64,000 nt of DNA from Pedobacter ureilyticus (GCF_005925345.1 NZ_SSHJ01000009.1:1-64000); one strand, 5' to 3'; shown: positions 19,343-27,182, numbered from the stretch's first letter. Numbers and translations: made by a program. The notes: generated from the sequence alone by a model not told the origin.

Positions 19343-20371
19343 CTATGGTATACTAGCTATGGAAGACCGATAGATGATAGCAGGAGAAATCAGGATCTTT
19401 TCTTGCTCGGTTAGACCAGATGTTGATTGCTGCTCGATTTTATCCAAAAGCAGCTTGATGGCAATGGTAGCGATATCTGTGACCGGCTGCGACACGCTGG
19501 TCACCGGACATGCAAGGAAGTCCAGATAGACAGAATTATCGAAAGTCGCAATGGAAATATCTTCTGGAACACGGTAACCGTCCTCGGCCAACGCTTTTAG
19601 CGAACCCAACAGTATCGTGTCGCTAAGGGCTAGAATAGCGGTAGGCCTTTCCGATCGCTGCATTAACAATTTGGTCTCCAAATAACCGCTTTCGAAGGTA
19701 AACCCGTTTCCACCAATATAGAAGGGATCATGGCCATGTCCTTTCATCGCATCAATATAGCCCTGTACCCGCTTAATGTTAGGCATCACATGGTTTGACC
19801 CCTGTAGACAAGCAATTTTCCGATGACCGTTGGCAATGAGATACTCGGTGATTTTCAAGGCACCATCGTAATGGTTGGTAGCCACATAAGGGATGGCCAG
19901 ATCTTCAAAATACCTGTCGATAAACACCACGGGAGTACGCTTTTGCCTCAAAAGTTCCAAATGCTTTTTGCCCCTACCGGAGGGAATAACGATCATCCCA
20001 TCCATATTACGGGCCGAAAGCGCATTCACAGCCTCTATTTCAAGCTTTTCCTCTTCGTTACAATCGGTAAGGATCACCGAATAACCACGCTCATGCAACA
20101 CTTGGTTAACCACACTCACAATATTGGCAAAAAAAGGGTTGGCCAAGTTGGGAATGACCAGGCCGATAGCGAAACTCTTCTTCAACCGTAGGTTACGGGC
20201 CGCCTGATTGGGGATGTATCCCAACCTATCTGCTTCGGCCAGTACCCTTTCTTCGGTAGCCTTGCTTATCCTATATTTTTTGGCCACCCCATTGAGCACC
20301 CTAGAGACAGTCGTAAGCGAAAGCCCAATGGTATCGGCGATGGTTTTTATAGTAGCGGTCTCTAGTTGCAC
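19343..20371 (-). CDS. LacI-family transcriptional regulator
   Basis: DNA-binding regulator of 342 residues. The N-terminal LacI helix-turn-helix is clear (TIKTIADTIGLSLTTVSRVLNG, then NQAARNLRLKKSFAIGLVIPN leading into the periplasmic-binding-protein-like effector domain with DRYFEDLAIPYVATNHYDGA). The start is GTG at 20371. It stands upstream of the operon at 3305-19100 on the same strand with a 242-bp gap, and very likely controls it in response to ribose or a related ligand, as RbsR-type proteins do. Bacteroides rus loci use other regulators, so this is a variation in control. Confidence 0.9.
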   Translation of the reverse strand: MQLETATIKTIADTIGLSLTTVSRVLNGVAKKYRISKATEERVLAEADRLGYIPNQAARNLRLKKSFAIGLVIPNLANPFFANIVSVVNQVLHERGYSVILTDCNEEEKLEIEAVNALSARNMDGMIVIPSGRGKKHLELLRQKRTPVVFIDRYFEDLAIPYVATNHYDGALKITEYLIANGHRKIACLQGSNHVMPNIKRVQGYIDAMKGHGHDPFYIGGNGFTFESGYLETKLLMQRSERPTAILALSDTILLGSLKALAEDGYRVPEDISIATFDNSVYLDFLACPVTSVSQPVTDIATIAIKLLLDKIEQQSTSGLTEQEKILISPAIIYRSSIASIP

Positions 20372-20458
20372 AATCGATTATTCTTTGTACAAAACTAAAA
20401 GTTAATTTCTATTTCTTTCATCTTTTTACTAATTGTGAAAAAAAACTATTCGGTCTAT

Positions 20459-20475
20459 GCAAAGCGTTAGTTTGC
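20459..20475. promoter_or_regulatory. Possible autoregulatory operator of the LacI-type gene
   Basis: GCAAA-GCGTTAG-TTTGC is a 5-bp inverted repeat 88 bp upstream of the LacI-type gene; it shares the AGCGTT core with the inverted repeat at 19164-19176. Weak evidence. Confidence 0.25.
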
Positions 20476-20544
20476 GCAGATAGCGATTGTCATTTGTTGA
20501 AGACAAAGAGCAATACTATATATACACTGCAAGATGCTATAAAC

Positions 20545-20604
20545 GGTGATGCAGTTCCCCGAAGACCAAGGGATTTACGTCCCTGTCCTTCGGTTTCCAT
20601 CATC
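20545..20604. other. Structured intergenic hairpin
   Basis: A 60-nt fold-back: GGTGATG (20545) with CATCATC (20598), CCGAAG (20559) with CTTCGG (20588), and AGGGA (20569) with TCCCT (20580) around a six-base loop. The three helices are nested. On the minus strand one extra G-U pair forms. It has no poly-T tail and lies between the LacI-type gene and the RNA-like element A. The nature is unknown: small RNA, leader or attenuator. Confidence 0.4.
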
Positions 20605-20798
20605 TGTAAAAGCATATGTTTCCCTTAAATATTCATGGCACCTACGATTAACATTCTTCCTCGGCACTTGATATTTCTGGACGCTTTGCCAGCGTGAAAG
20701 CTATTGCTAACCGCGCCTATAGTAGTCCGCTAATTATTGGATCAGCATATCGTTTTAACCTGTTTAGATAAAAAGCTATAAAAACCGATAAAAATTCA

Positions 20799-20967
20799 TA
20801 TATTTACCTCATTATAAGTTCTTTAAACACGTTAAGAAAATACAGGTAGCAAATTCGGTTACCATTCACATCTAAAATCAATTTAGATACTGAAATTCAG
20901 AAGGTTGCAATCTAACACTATAATCCCAGCGGGATCACAAATGGCCTTCCAACGGAGGCCATTTGTG
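20799..20967 (+). ncRNA. Candidate structured RNA element, copy A (upstream of TOTE cassette)
   Basis: A 169-nt element repeated in direct orientation at 25596-25767. Shared landmarks in order: TATATTTAC (possible -7 box), AGTTCTTTAAAC, AAATAC, GGTTACCATTC, CAGAAGGTT, AATCCCAGCGGGATCAC. Helices in this copy: ACC(A)UUC at 20861 with GAAGGU at 20900; AATTT at 20880 with AAATT at 20893; ATCCC at 20923 with GGGAT at 20931; and the final 11-bp stem CACAAATGGCC (20936) with GGCCATTTGTG (20957). In copy B the second and last helices have different bases yet still pair. No ORF fits. An independent RNA, a leader or a recombination site are all possible. Confidence 0.6.
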
Positions 20968-21037
20968 TTAAATACCCTCCCATATCGCTAAAAGGGGATC
21001 ATGTACAAAATCTGGGATCAGAACCAAAATTTGTGGA

Positions 21038-21151
21038 CTAAGCAAATAATTTAGTTAGCCTGAACAGGAAAAAGTTGATATCTCCTACGCCCCTGAACTG
21101 TGATCTGAATGCCTTGATTTTAGCATTGAATGACTCCACCTTGTCTTTAGA
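21038..21151 (-). pseudogene. Remnant of a transposase C-terminus (ISAon1/ISL3-like)
   Basis: Minus-strand frame of about 37 codons ending in TAG at 21038. It reads KDKVESFNAKIKAFRSQF, then RGVGDINFFLFRLTKLFA, which I recognise as the C-terminal tail of ISL3-group (ISAon1 family) transposases. A stop codon lies immediately upstream at 21152, so everything else of the gene is gone. It lies between RNA-like element A and the ATPase gene, marking a spot of past insertion and deletion. Confidence 0.75.
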
Positions 21152-21203
21152 CTAGCATTTTATATACTCCTATGTTTGGTATTATGTGTTTATAAATAAA
21201 GTT

Positions 21204-21256
21204 GTACGTAAAAGTGTATTACAAATCAAAAACTCGTACATAAAAATGTATATTTG
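21204..21256 (+). promoter_or_regulatory. Promoter with direct-repeat operator for the ATPase/TOTE operon
   Basis: TATATTTG at 21249-21256 is a perfect Bacteroidota -7 box 19 bp ahead of the ATG at 21276. Two 16-bp direct repeats of the form GTACRTAAAARTGTAT lie at 21204-21219 and 21236-21251, 32 bp (three helical turns) apart; the second overlaps the -7 box. This suggests a regulator bound to one DNA face and repressing the operon. Confidence 0.55.
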
Positions 21257-21275
21257 TTCTTTTTAAACAAGAACG

Positions 21276-22595
21276 ATGAAAAGAACACAATTAGAATTTC
21301 TCAAAAAATGGAAGGCAGGCAAGAACCGTAAACCATTGCTTATCAGGGGAGCAAGGCAGGTGGGAAAAACCTGGTTAATGAAGACATTTGGCAGAGAAGA
21401 ATATGATAAATGTGTTTATGTCAATTTTGAGAGCAGCAACAGATTAAAAAGCCTTTTCGAAGCCGATTTTAATATTCAGCGCATTATGCTTGCCATACAG
21501 ATCGAAACGGGAATTACCGTAGAGGCAGATAATACGCTAATTATTTTTGATGAAATACAGGAAGCACCCGGAGCACTTACGTCATTAAAATATTTCTACG
21601 AAAATGCCCCAGAATATCACATCGTTTCTGCTGGCTCATTACTTGGTGTGGCATTGGCAAAACACACATCATTTCCGGTAGGCAAGGTTGATTTCCTTAA
21701 CCTTTACCCGTTAAACTTTTATGAATTTATGCAGGCACTTGGCAAAGAAAGGTTTGTGGAACTGCTAAAGACCAACGATTGGGAGCTGATCAAAAGCTTT
21801 AAAAATGAATATATCGAACTCTTAAAGCAATATTACTACATTGGCGGGATGCCAGAGGTCGTTAGAAGGTTTGCTGAAAATAGTGACTTTGCAGAGGTTC
21901 GGGAAACCCAGAAATCGATACTATCTGCCTATGAGCAGGATTTTTCAAAACATGCCCCACATGAGATTGTGCCCAGGATTAGGATGCTATGGAACTCTAT
22001 TCCGGCACAATTGGCAAAAGAAAACAAGAAATTTATATATGGCATGATTAAACAAGGTGCCAGAGCGAAAGATTATGAGCTTGCCCTGTCGTGGCTGATA
22101 GACTGTGGACTATTGCACAAGGTAAACAGGGCCGACAAACCTGCGCTACCACTAAAAGCCTATGAGGATTTTAGCGCATTTAAATTGTTTCTTGTAGATA
22201 TTGGCCTTTTGGCTGCTATGGGCAATCTTGAAGTAAAGACCTTACTTGACAGACAGGGCGTGTTTGAGGAATTTAAGGGGGCGTTAACTGAACAGTATGT
22301 CCTTCAACAATTAACTACGAACACACAGGATATGGAAGTAAATTATTGGTCGGCAGAAAATGCCAGGGCAGAGATTGATTTTTTGGTGCAATTGGGAACC
22401 AAGGTTATCCCGATAGAAGTAAAAGCGGAAGAGAACCTGCAATCAAAAAGTCTGCGTACCTTTTACCAAAAGTATGGGCCAGAAATCTCGCTGCGCACCT
22501 CCATGTCCGATTTCAGAAAAGAGGATTGGCTGGTTAACCTGCCGCTATACGCCATTAACGAACTGCCGAAGGTATTGGAAGTAGAAGGCTTGTAA
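21276..22595 (+). CDS. AAA ATPase with C-terminal DUF4143 domain
   Basis: A 439-residue cytoplasmic ATPase. Walker A is GARQVGKTWLM (about residues 24-34), Walker B is LIIFDEIQEA (about 88-97), and a sensor-like VSAGSLLGVAL follows. The C-terminal part (AFKLFLVDIGLLAAMGNLEV, ALTEQYVLQQL, YWSAENARAEIDFLVQLG, IPIEVKAEENLQSKSLR) is the DUF4143 module, whose IDFLV...IEVKA resembles a PD-(D/E)XK nuclease core. Such proteins are common, often mobile or variably present, and have no settled function. Only 11 bp separate it from the TOTE primase gene, so both are probably one transcript and perhaps one defence or conflict unit. Confidence 0.9.
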   Translation: MKRTQLEFLKKWKAGKNRKPLLIRGARQVGKTWLMKTFGREEYDKCVYVNFESSNRLKSLFEADFNIQRIMLAIQIETGITVEADNTLIIFDEIQEAPGALTSLKYFYENAPEYHIVSAGSLLGVALAKHTSFPVGKVDFLNLYPLNFYEFMQALGKERFVELLKTNDWELIKSFKNEYIELLKQYYYIGGMPEVVRRFAENSDFAEVRETQKSILSAYEQDFSKHAPHEIVPRIRMLWNSIPAQLAKENKKFIYGMIKQGARAKDYELALSWLIDCGLLHKVNRADKPALPLKAYEDFSAFKLFLVDIGLLAAMGNLEVKTLLDRQGVFEEFKGALTEQYVLQQLTTNTQDMEVNYWSAENARAEIDFLVQLGTKVIPIEVKAEENLQSKSLRTFYQKYGPEISLRTSMSDFRKEDWLVNLPLYAINELPKVLEVEGL

Positions 22596-22606
22596 CATTT
22601 AAAGGT

Positions 22607-23662
22607 ATGGATCAAATAACACTATTCCGTTCACTGTTCAAAGGTCGTGATGATGTATTTGCCATCAGGTGGAAAAAGGAAAACAAAAGTGGCTATTCGC
22701 CCGCCTACAGCTATGATCCATATTATTACAAAAGACACCGCATGGCTGGCGGTACATTCCAGAATTACACCGACAAAAGCCACCTGCCGCTTTCCGATGG
22801 GGAGATTATAAAACATCTGGATGGTCAACAGCATATCGGCGTTTATCCCTTATTAACCGATAATACATCTTGGTTTTTGGCTGCCGATTTTGATGAGACC
22901 AACTGGAAAAGCGATGCGCTGAAGTTTATTGATGCTTGTAGAAAAAAAGGAATTCCGGCCTATCTTGAACGCTCCCGATCAGGCGACGGCGGCCACGTAT
23001 GGATTTTCTTTAGCCAGCCCTATCTGGCAGTAAGAAGCAGGAAATTGTTCATCTCCATATTGGAGGAAGCTGGGGCATTCTCAAAGTTTGACAAGGGTTC
23101 AAGTTTCGATAGATTGTTCCTCAACCAGGACTTTCTCTCCGGCAAGGGATTTGGCAACCTCATTGCCCTTCCATTGTTTAAACACTGTGTTGAGCAGGGA
23201 AACAGTTGCTTTATTGACACCCAAAATTTCAACCCCTTTGCCGATCAATGGGCCTATCTGAAAAATATCGAACGGGTATCAGCCCTACATTTGGATGAAC
23301 TGTACCACCAGCTTGGTAACTCCATCCCCAATGCTGATTTACAACACGATGGCTTATCCATTGTGTTGGACAACCAAATCAGAGTGAACGGAAACGCGAT
23401 TAACCAACCACTGATCAATTTTCTAAAAGAAGAACTAAACTTTGCCAATTCGGAATTTATCATCAGGCAGAAAAGTGGTAAACCTACCTTCGGTATTCCA
23501 CGTTATTTTAGGCTGGTATCCGAAACCGAGCAAGAGGTTATCCTGCCAAGGGGATTTATAGGCCGGCTCATACGTTTTGCAGGGAAACAGGCATCGAGCA
23601 TCAATTTATTGATAACAGAGCCAAACACAGACCAATCCCGTTTTCCTTTCAGGCAACATTGA
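22607..23662 (+). CDS. TOTE-type archaeo-eukaryotic primase domain (N-terminal part of a split protein)
   Basis: 351 residues. The start IKRGRDDVFA-like region (LFRSLFKGRDDVFAIRW, SGYSPAYS) and the core WFLAADFDETNW (metal-binding Asp pair, about residues 92-94), GIPAYLERSRSGDGGHVWIF (His of the primase motif) and SFDRLFLNQD are the signature of the AEP primase domain of TOTE conflict systems. Family members normally continue into an SF2 helicase on the same chain. Here the frame is lost after LPRGFIGRLIRF at a T4 run (23575-23578): one added T would continue through RETGIEHQFIDNRAKHRP into the helicase gene, giving 982 residues. The last ~27 residues of this frame are therefore spurious. Confidence 0.85.
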   Translation: MDQITLFRSLFKGRDDVFAIRWKKENKSGYSPAYSYDPYYYKRHRMAGGTFQNYTDKSHLPLSDGEIIKHLDGQQHIGVYPLLTDNTSWFLAADFDETNWKSDALKFIDACRKKGIPAYLERSRSGDGGHVWIFFSQPYLAVRSRKLFISILEEAGAFSKFDKGSSFDRLFLNQDFLSGKGFGNLIALPLFKHCVEQGNSCFIDTQNFNPFADQWAYLKNIERVSALHLDELYHQLGNSIPNADLQHDGLSIVLDNQIRVNGNAINQPLINFLKEELNFANSEFIIRQKSGKPTFGIPRYFRLVSETEQEVILPRGFIGRLIRFAGKQASSINLLITEPNTDQSRFPFRQH

Positions 23663-25554
23663 GAAAACACCAGATAGACGTGCTCGAAACAACAAACAGG
23701 AAAGATTTCGGTGTTATTGTGGCACCGCCTGCCGCTGGCAAAACGGTAATTGGTCTGAAAATCATTGCGAATAAACAACAGCCATCACTCATCATCGTCC
23801 ACAGAAAACAGCTTTTGCACCAATGGGAGCAGCGTATTGAAAATTTTCTGGGCATCCCTAAAAAAGAAATTGGCATTATCGGGCAGGGCAAAGCCAAAGT
23901 TGGCAACCAGATTACCATAGCCACCATACAAAGCCTACCGAAAGTAATCGGTGAAATAAAGGATAAATTTGGTACGGTCATCCTGGACGAATGCCACCAT
24001 GTCCCAGCAGAAACCTTCCGCAATACAATAGATGGAATAAAATGCACATTTCTTTATGGGTTGACCGCAACGCCCATCAGAAAGTACAATGATGATAAGC
24101 TGATTTTTGCCTATCTAGGTGATATTATTGCTGAAATTAAGCCCGAACATATCGAAAGCCATCAACATACCAAAATAGTCATCAGAAATACGGAACTCAA
24201 TGTACCCTACAACTCCAAAACCGACCATTTTGAAACGCTGTCAAAAATACTGAGCAACGACACCGCAAGGAACAAGCTGATAGCCAAAGATATTTCCTCC
24301 GAACTGAACCAGGGCAAGAAAGCGGTGGTGATTACCGAACGCAAGGAGCATATTGAGGCTTTAGCGCTTTTGCTAAAACCACATTACGAAACGGTAACCC
24401 TAAGTGGCGAAGACAGTGAGAACAGCAAAAAATCTAAATGGAAGATGTTGCACGATGGTAGTTTTCAAATACTCATCACTACAGGTCAGTATTTTGGCGA
24501 AGGTTCAGACCTATCCAATATAAGTACCTTATTTCTTGCCTACCCTTTTTCTTTTGAGGGAAAGCTCATCCAATATATGGGAAGGGTACAACGCTCAGAA
24601 ATCAGTCCGATTATCTACGACTACAGAGATTATCATATCGAATACCTCGATAAATTATTTCTTAAAAGGAACACGTTTTACAGGACGATCAACAAACAGA
24701 TTTCTCTTTTCGATGAACCAAAAGAAGAAGTAGCTATTCCCGATAATGGACTACTTGTTGTTCAAAAGAAAATTAAGATCAGGATAGAGGAATTAGACTT
24801 TCTGTATGGTAGAGCTATTTTTGCTTATCACATCACGGAAATGCACCATCAGCTCGAATTCCATATCGAGAATTTGGAACTTCGCCCAGAATTGGAAGTA
24901 TTAAAACCTTACTTCGCTAAGATGCTCAAGACCAACCTTATGTCAGTTGATATCTTTGCCGAATATGAGTTTGGGAAATTAGTATCACAATCTGCCACGT
25001 CAAGTGATATTGAGCGTATTGGAAAAGAGATCATCGAGGGGGTAAAATTCCGGTTTTTTACCGATACCATATTAAAAAATCCACTTAACAAACAACAGAA
25101 CATACTTACGGCAAACGATTTACAGGGCGAGCAGCCGTTATACGGGAATGCCGAAGAAATACTGGATGCCATACTCGGCAACAAGGATTACAGACATTCC
25201 AGACAGGTTCGTTTTTTGGCTGACCTTCACCAGAGCCAAGTTATGAAGCTTCGTTTTGTGGTCAATCCGTTTTCCTTTGTCTTTCTATTGGCTGGCGAAA
25301 ACCTTTACCACATCGTACTTGAAACGTTGGATACCGAAGAGGCAACCTATATATGGCACATCGATAAAAGCAAAGCTACGTTGATGCAGAATATGAACTG
25401 CATCAACGAAGACCTACAGATTATTAAAGACAAGGGACGACAGGTGTTTATCACAAACCCACCAAAGAATTTTAGCCGGATTATGCATGACTATACCGAT
25501 TTGGACAAAGGCTTTGTTATTTGGAAAGCGATGCTGGAAGAAAGGTTGATCTGA
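23659..25554 (+). CDS. TOTE-type SF2 (DEAD/DEAH) helicase, C-terminal part of a split protein
   Basis: 631 residues from a TTG at 23659; the genuine coding sequence begins at least 80 bp earlier in the same frame, in phase with the primase if one base is restored near 23578. Helicase motifs: FQATLRKHQIDVL (Q/Ia area), Walker A APPAAGKTVIGL, DECHHV, LTATPIRKYN, GQYFGEGSDL, and QYMGRVQRSE (motif VI). The remaining ~270 residues end in a beta-rich segment (VVNPFSFVFLLAGENLYHIV, TEEATYIWHID) of unknown role. TOTE proteins are predicted to interfere with invading replicons. Without a frameshift-tolerant mechanism the fusion is broken here. Confidence 0.85.
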   Translation: MRKHQIDVLETTNRKDFGVIVAPPAAGKTVIGLKIIANKQQPSLIIVHRKQLLHQWEQRIENFLGIPKKEIGIIGQGKAKVGNQITIATIQSLPKVIGEIKDKFGTVILDECHHVPAETFRNTIDGIKCTFLYGLTATPIRKYNDDKLIFAYLGDIIAEIKPEHIESHQHTKIVIRNTELNVPYNSKTDHFETLSKILSNDTARNKLIAKDISSELNQGKKAVVITERKEHIEALALLLKPHYETVTLSGEDSENSKKSKWKMLHDGSFQILITTGQYFGEGSDLSNISTLFLAYPFSFEGKLIQYMGRVQRSEISPIIYDYRDYHIEYLDKLFLKRNTFYRTINKQISLFDEPKEEVAIPDNGLLVVQKKIKIRIEELDFLYGRAIFAYHITEMHHQLEFHIENLELRPELEVLKPYFAKMLKTNLMSVDIFAEYEFGKLVSQSATSSDIERIGKEIIEGVKFRFFTDTILKNPLNKQQNILTANDLQGEQPLYGNAEEILDAILGNKDYRHSRQVRFLADLHQSQVMKLRFVVNPFSFVFLLAGENLYHIVLETLDTEEATYIWHIDKSKATLMQNMNCINEDLQIIKDKGRQVFITNPPKNFSRIMHDYTDLDKGFVIWKAMLEERLI

Positions 25555-25595
25555 GTTTTCCAGAGAAAACAGCAACAATTAAATATTCTTTTTTG

Positions 25596-25767
25596 TATAT
25601 TTACACTAGTTCTTTAAACGGCTTTAAGTAAATACAAAATGAAAAAGGTACTAAATTAGGTTACCATTCCACTTGAAAGTTAGTTTTTGTATTGAAAAAC
25701 AGAAGGTTACATCAAAGAGATACAATCCCAGCGGGATCACGAAATGCGAGCCAAATGGTTCGCATTT
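25596..25767 (+). ncRNA. Candidate structured RNA element, copy B (downstream of TOTE cassette)
   Basis: Direct repeat, 172 nt, of element A at 20799-20967, starting 42 bp after the helicase stop. Helices here: 5' hairpin CTT(T)AAA-CGGC-TTTAAG; ACC(A)UUC at 25663 with GAAGGU at 25702; GTTTTT at 25683 with AAAAAC at 25695; ATCCC at 25725 with GGGAT at 25733; terminal AAATGCGAGCC (25742) with GGTTCGCATTT (25757), loop AAAT, followed by TTCATTTTT, which would make a good terminator. The GTTTTT/AAAAAC and terminal stems replace different but also pairing sequences in copy A. A 3' leader-type or free RNA is inferred. Confidence 0.6.
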
Positions 25768-25999
25768 TCATTTTTAAGCCTCTTTTTACTGACGAACCTA
25801 GCAAATTTTGATTCAGCTTTTTCATTCTTTCATCTCATGTTCGTTCATACCAATCTAGCGGATTATCAAGTGCCACTCTCAAGAGGTTTGGCTCGTTTTA
25901 ACCATTCTATCCAAATTTAATCGGAACGTTTCTAAACTGTAATCTGTTTAGGTAAATCAATTCTGTTGACTTAATTTCGCGTTACACAAACAAAATATC
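25768..25999. other. Non-coding stretch upstream of the CDGSH gene
   Basis: AT-rich sequence with no ORF, repeat or clear hairpin that I can support. TAATTTCG at 25972-25979 is a one-mismatch -7 box candidate for the CDGSH gene. Confidence 0.3.
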
Positions 26000-26224
26000 A
26001 TGTCTAAAACAAAACTTACCATCAACAATAACGGTTCGGTGAAAATAGAGGGAGATTTCGAAATTGTAGATAGAAACGGAAACGTTTATGGTTTACAAGG
26101 AAGAGAAGTTCTTTCGATTTGCCGCTGTGGCCTTTCTAAAAACAAACCTTTTTGCGATGGCTCGCACAATGGCCATTTTGAACATGAGGCAGTTGCTTTT
26201 GATTTGCCTCCTAAAAAAGTTTAA
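26000..26224 (+). CDS. CDGSH iron-sulfur domain protein
   Basis: Small cytoplasmic protein, 74 residues, carrying the complete [2Fe-2S] ligand motif CRCGLSKNKPFCDGSH (three Cys and one His, residues about 42-57). It has no membrane anchor, unlike mitochondrial mitoNEET. Such proteins bind a redox-active, pH-sensitive 2Fe-2S cluster and probably serve electron or cluster transfer; the exact role in bacteria is not established. It is a single-gene unit with its own terminator-like hairpin just downstream. Confidence 0.93.
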   Translation: MSKTKLTINNNGSVKIEGDFEIVDRNGNVYGLQGREVLSICRCGLSKNKPFCDGSHNGHFEHEAVAFDLPPKKV

Positions 26225-26236
26225 TAAAGTAATAGC

Positions 26237-26262
26237 AGCCTTGCCACAGCGCAGGGCTTTTT
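26237..26262 (+). terminator. Terminator of the CDGSH gene
   Basis: AGCCTTG (26237-26243) pairs with CAGGGCT (26252-26258, one G-T pair), followed by TTTT, 12 bp after the stop codon. Confidence 0.6.
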
Positions 26263-26339
26263 AATGCGCCAACAAAACACCTCTCTATAAGTATAAAATT
26301 GCGCTATTCTATTTATGTTGATTGATGAAACAATGCACC

Positions 26340-27182
26340 CTATGTTTTACGGAACTCGGAAACATTTTTGCCTGCGTACATTTTAAAGAAGCGGCTAAAA
26401 TGAGCTGGACTTTCAAACCCCAACTCAAAAGATATTTCCTTTGCTGATTTATCCGTATAATGAAGGTAACGTTTTGCTTCTAACACAATCCTATTCTGGA
26501 TCAGTTTTGAAGGTGCCTGTTGTTTGAGCAAGGCGAAGATATTGCTAAGCGTTTTTGGCGATTTATGTAGCGCTTCTGCATAATAACTTACGCCATGTTG
26601 TTTTTTGAAAGCGCCTTCCAACAGCAAGGAAAATTTTCTCACAATATCCATTTTCTCTTCTGGGAATTGCTGATAACTTTCGCTTTGTTTTTTGGCAATA
26701 CGGGTGGTTTTGATCATAAGGTGCTTTAACAAAGTTCTTAGCATCTCTCCCTGGAAGCTATCTCTAGACTGCCATTCTTCTACAAATACCTTCTCCAATT
26801 GCAGCATAGCTTCCTGTTCGAGTTCGTTCAGTTCAATAAACATAGGATGTTGTAGTCCATAAAACAAAAACCCTACACAACCTACTTCTGCATCGTGATC
26901 AACAATGCAGTAAAACTCTCTATTAAATTGCCATGCTATCAGCGCTTCGGGATGTTCGAACGAGAAATGTTGATTGGAAATTAACGGCAAAATAGCTGCA
27001 GCAGGCATAACGTACGCCACCTCATCTATCGTTACCTTTTGCGCCACTCCTTTATTAAACACAAACGTATTAATAGGGATAGGCGTTGTGGTATTTCGCA
27101 GGCCCATCCCCTTGAATTGTTCGTTATTGATGTGCATGATAAAACGACCCAAAGTACTTTTATCTTCGTATTCTTTAATCAT
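26340..27182 (-). CDS. AraC-family transcriptional regulator
   Basis: 280 residues. The C-terminal ~100 residues hold the two-helix-turn-helix AraC domain: YAEALHKSPKTLSNIFALLKQ and AKEISFELGFESPAHFSRFF followed by KNVSEFRK. The N-terminal part is a cupin-like ligand domain. A perfect -7 box TATTTTTG lies at 27214-27221 on the minus strand. Downstream on the opposite side (27378-29118) is a redox operon whose promoter carries 21-bp-spaced ATTTCCCG repeats; this regulator is a candidate binder of them, on proximity alone. Confidence 0.92.
   Translation of the reverse strand: MIKEYEDKSTLGRFIMHINNEQFKGMGLRNTTTPIPINTFVFNKGVAQKVTIDEVAYVMPAAAILPLISNQHFSFEHPEALIAWQFNREFYCIVDHDAEVGCVGFLFYGLQHPMFIELNELEQEAMLQLEKVFVEEWQSRDSFQGEMLRTLLKHLMIKTTRIAKKQSESYQQFPEEKMDIVRKFSLLLEGAFKKQHGVSYYAEALHKSPKTLSNIFALLKQQAPSKLIQNRIVLEAKRYLHYTDKSAKEISFELGFESPAHFSRFFKMYAGKNVSEFRKT

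Noticed and set aside
20799..20967. Element A as an integron attC site
   Set aside because: TCTAAC resembles an inverse core, but a GTTRRRY partner is not present in the right place, and copy B lacks both; no integrase gene is near.
23560..23590. Programmed -1 ribosomal frameshift in the TOTE gene
   Set aside because: No X-XXY-YYZ heptamer and no obvious downstream pseudoknot; mutation or sequencing indel is simpler.
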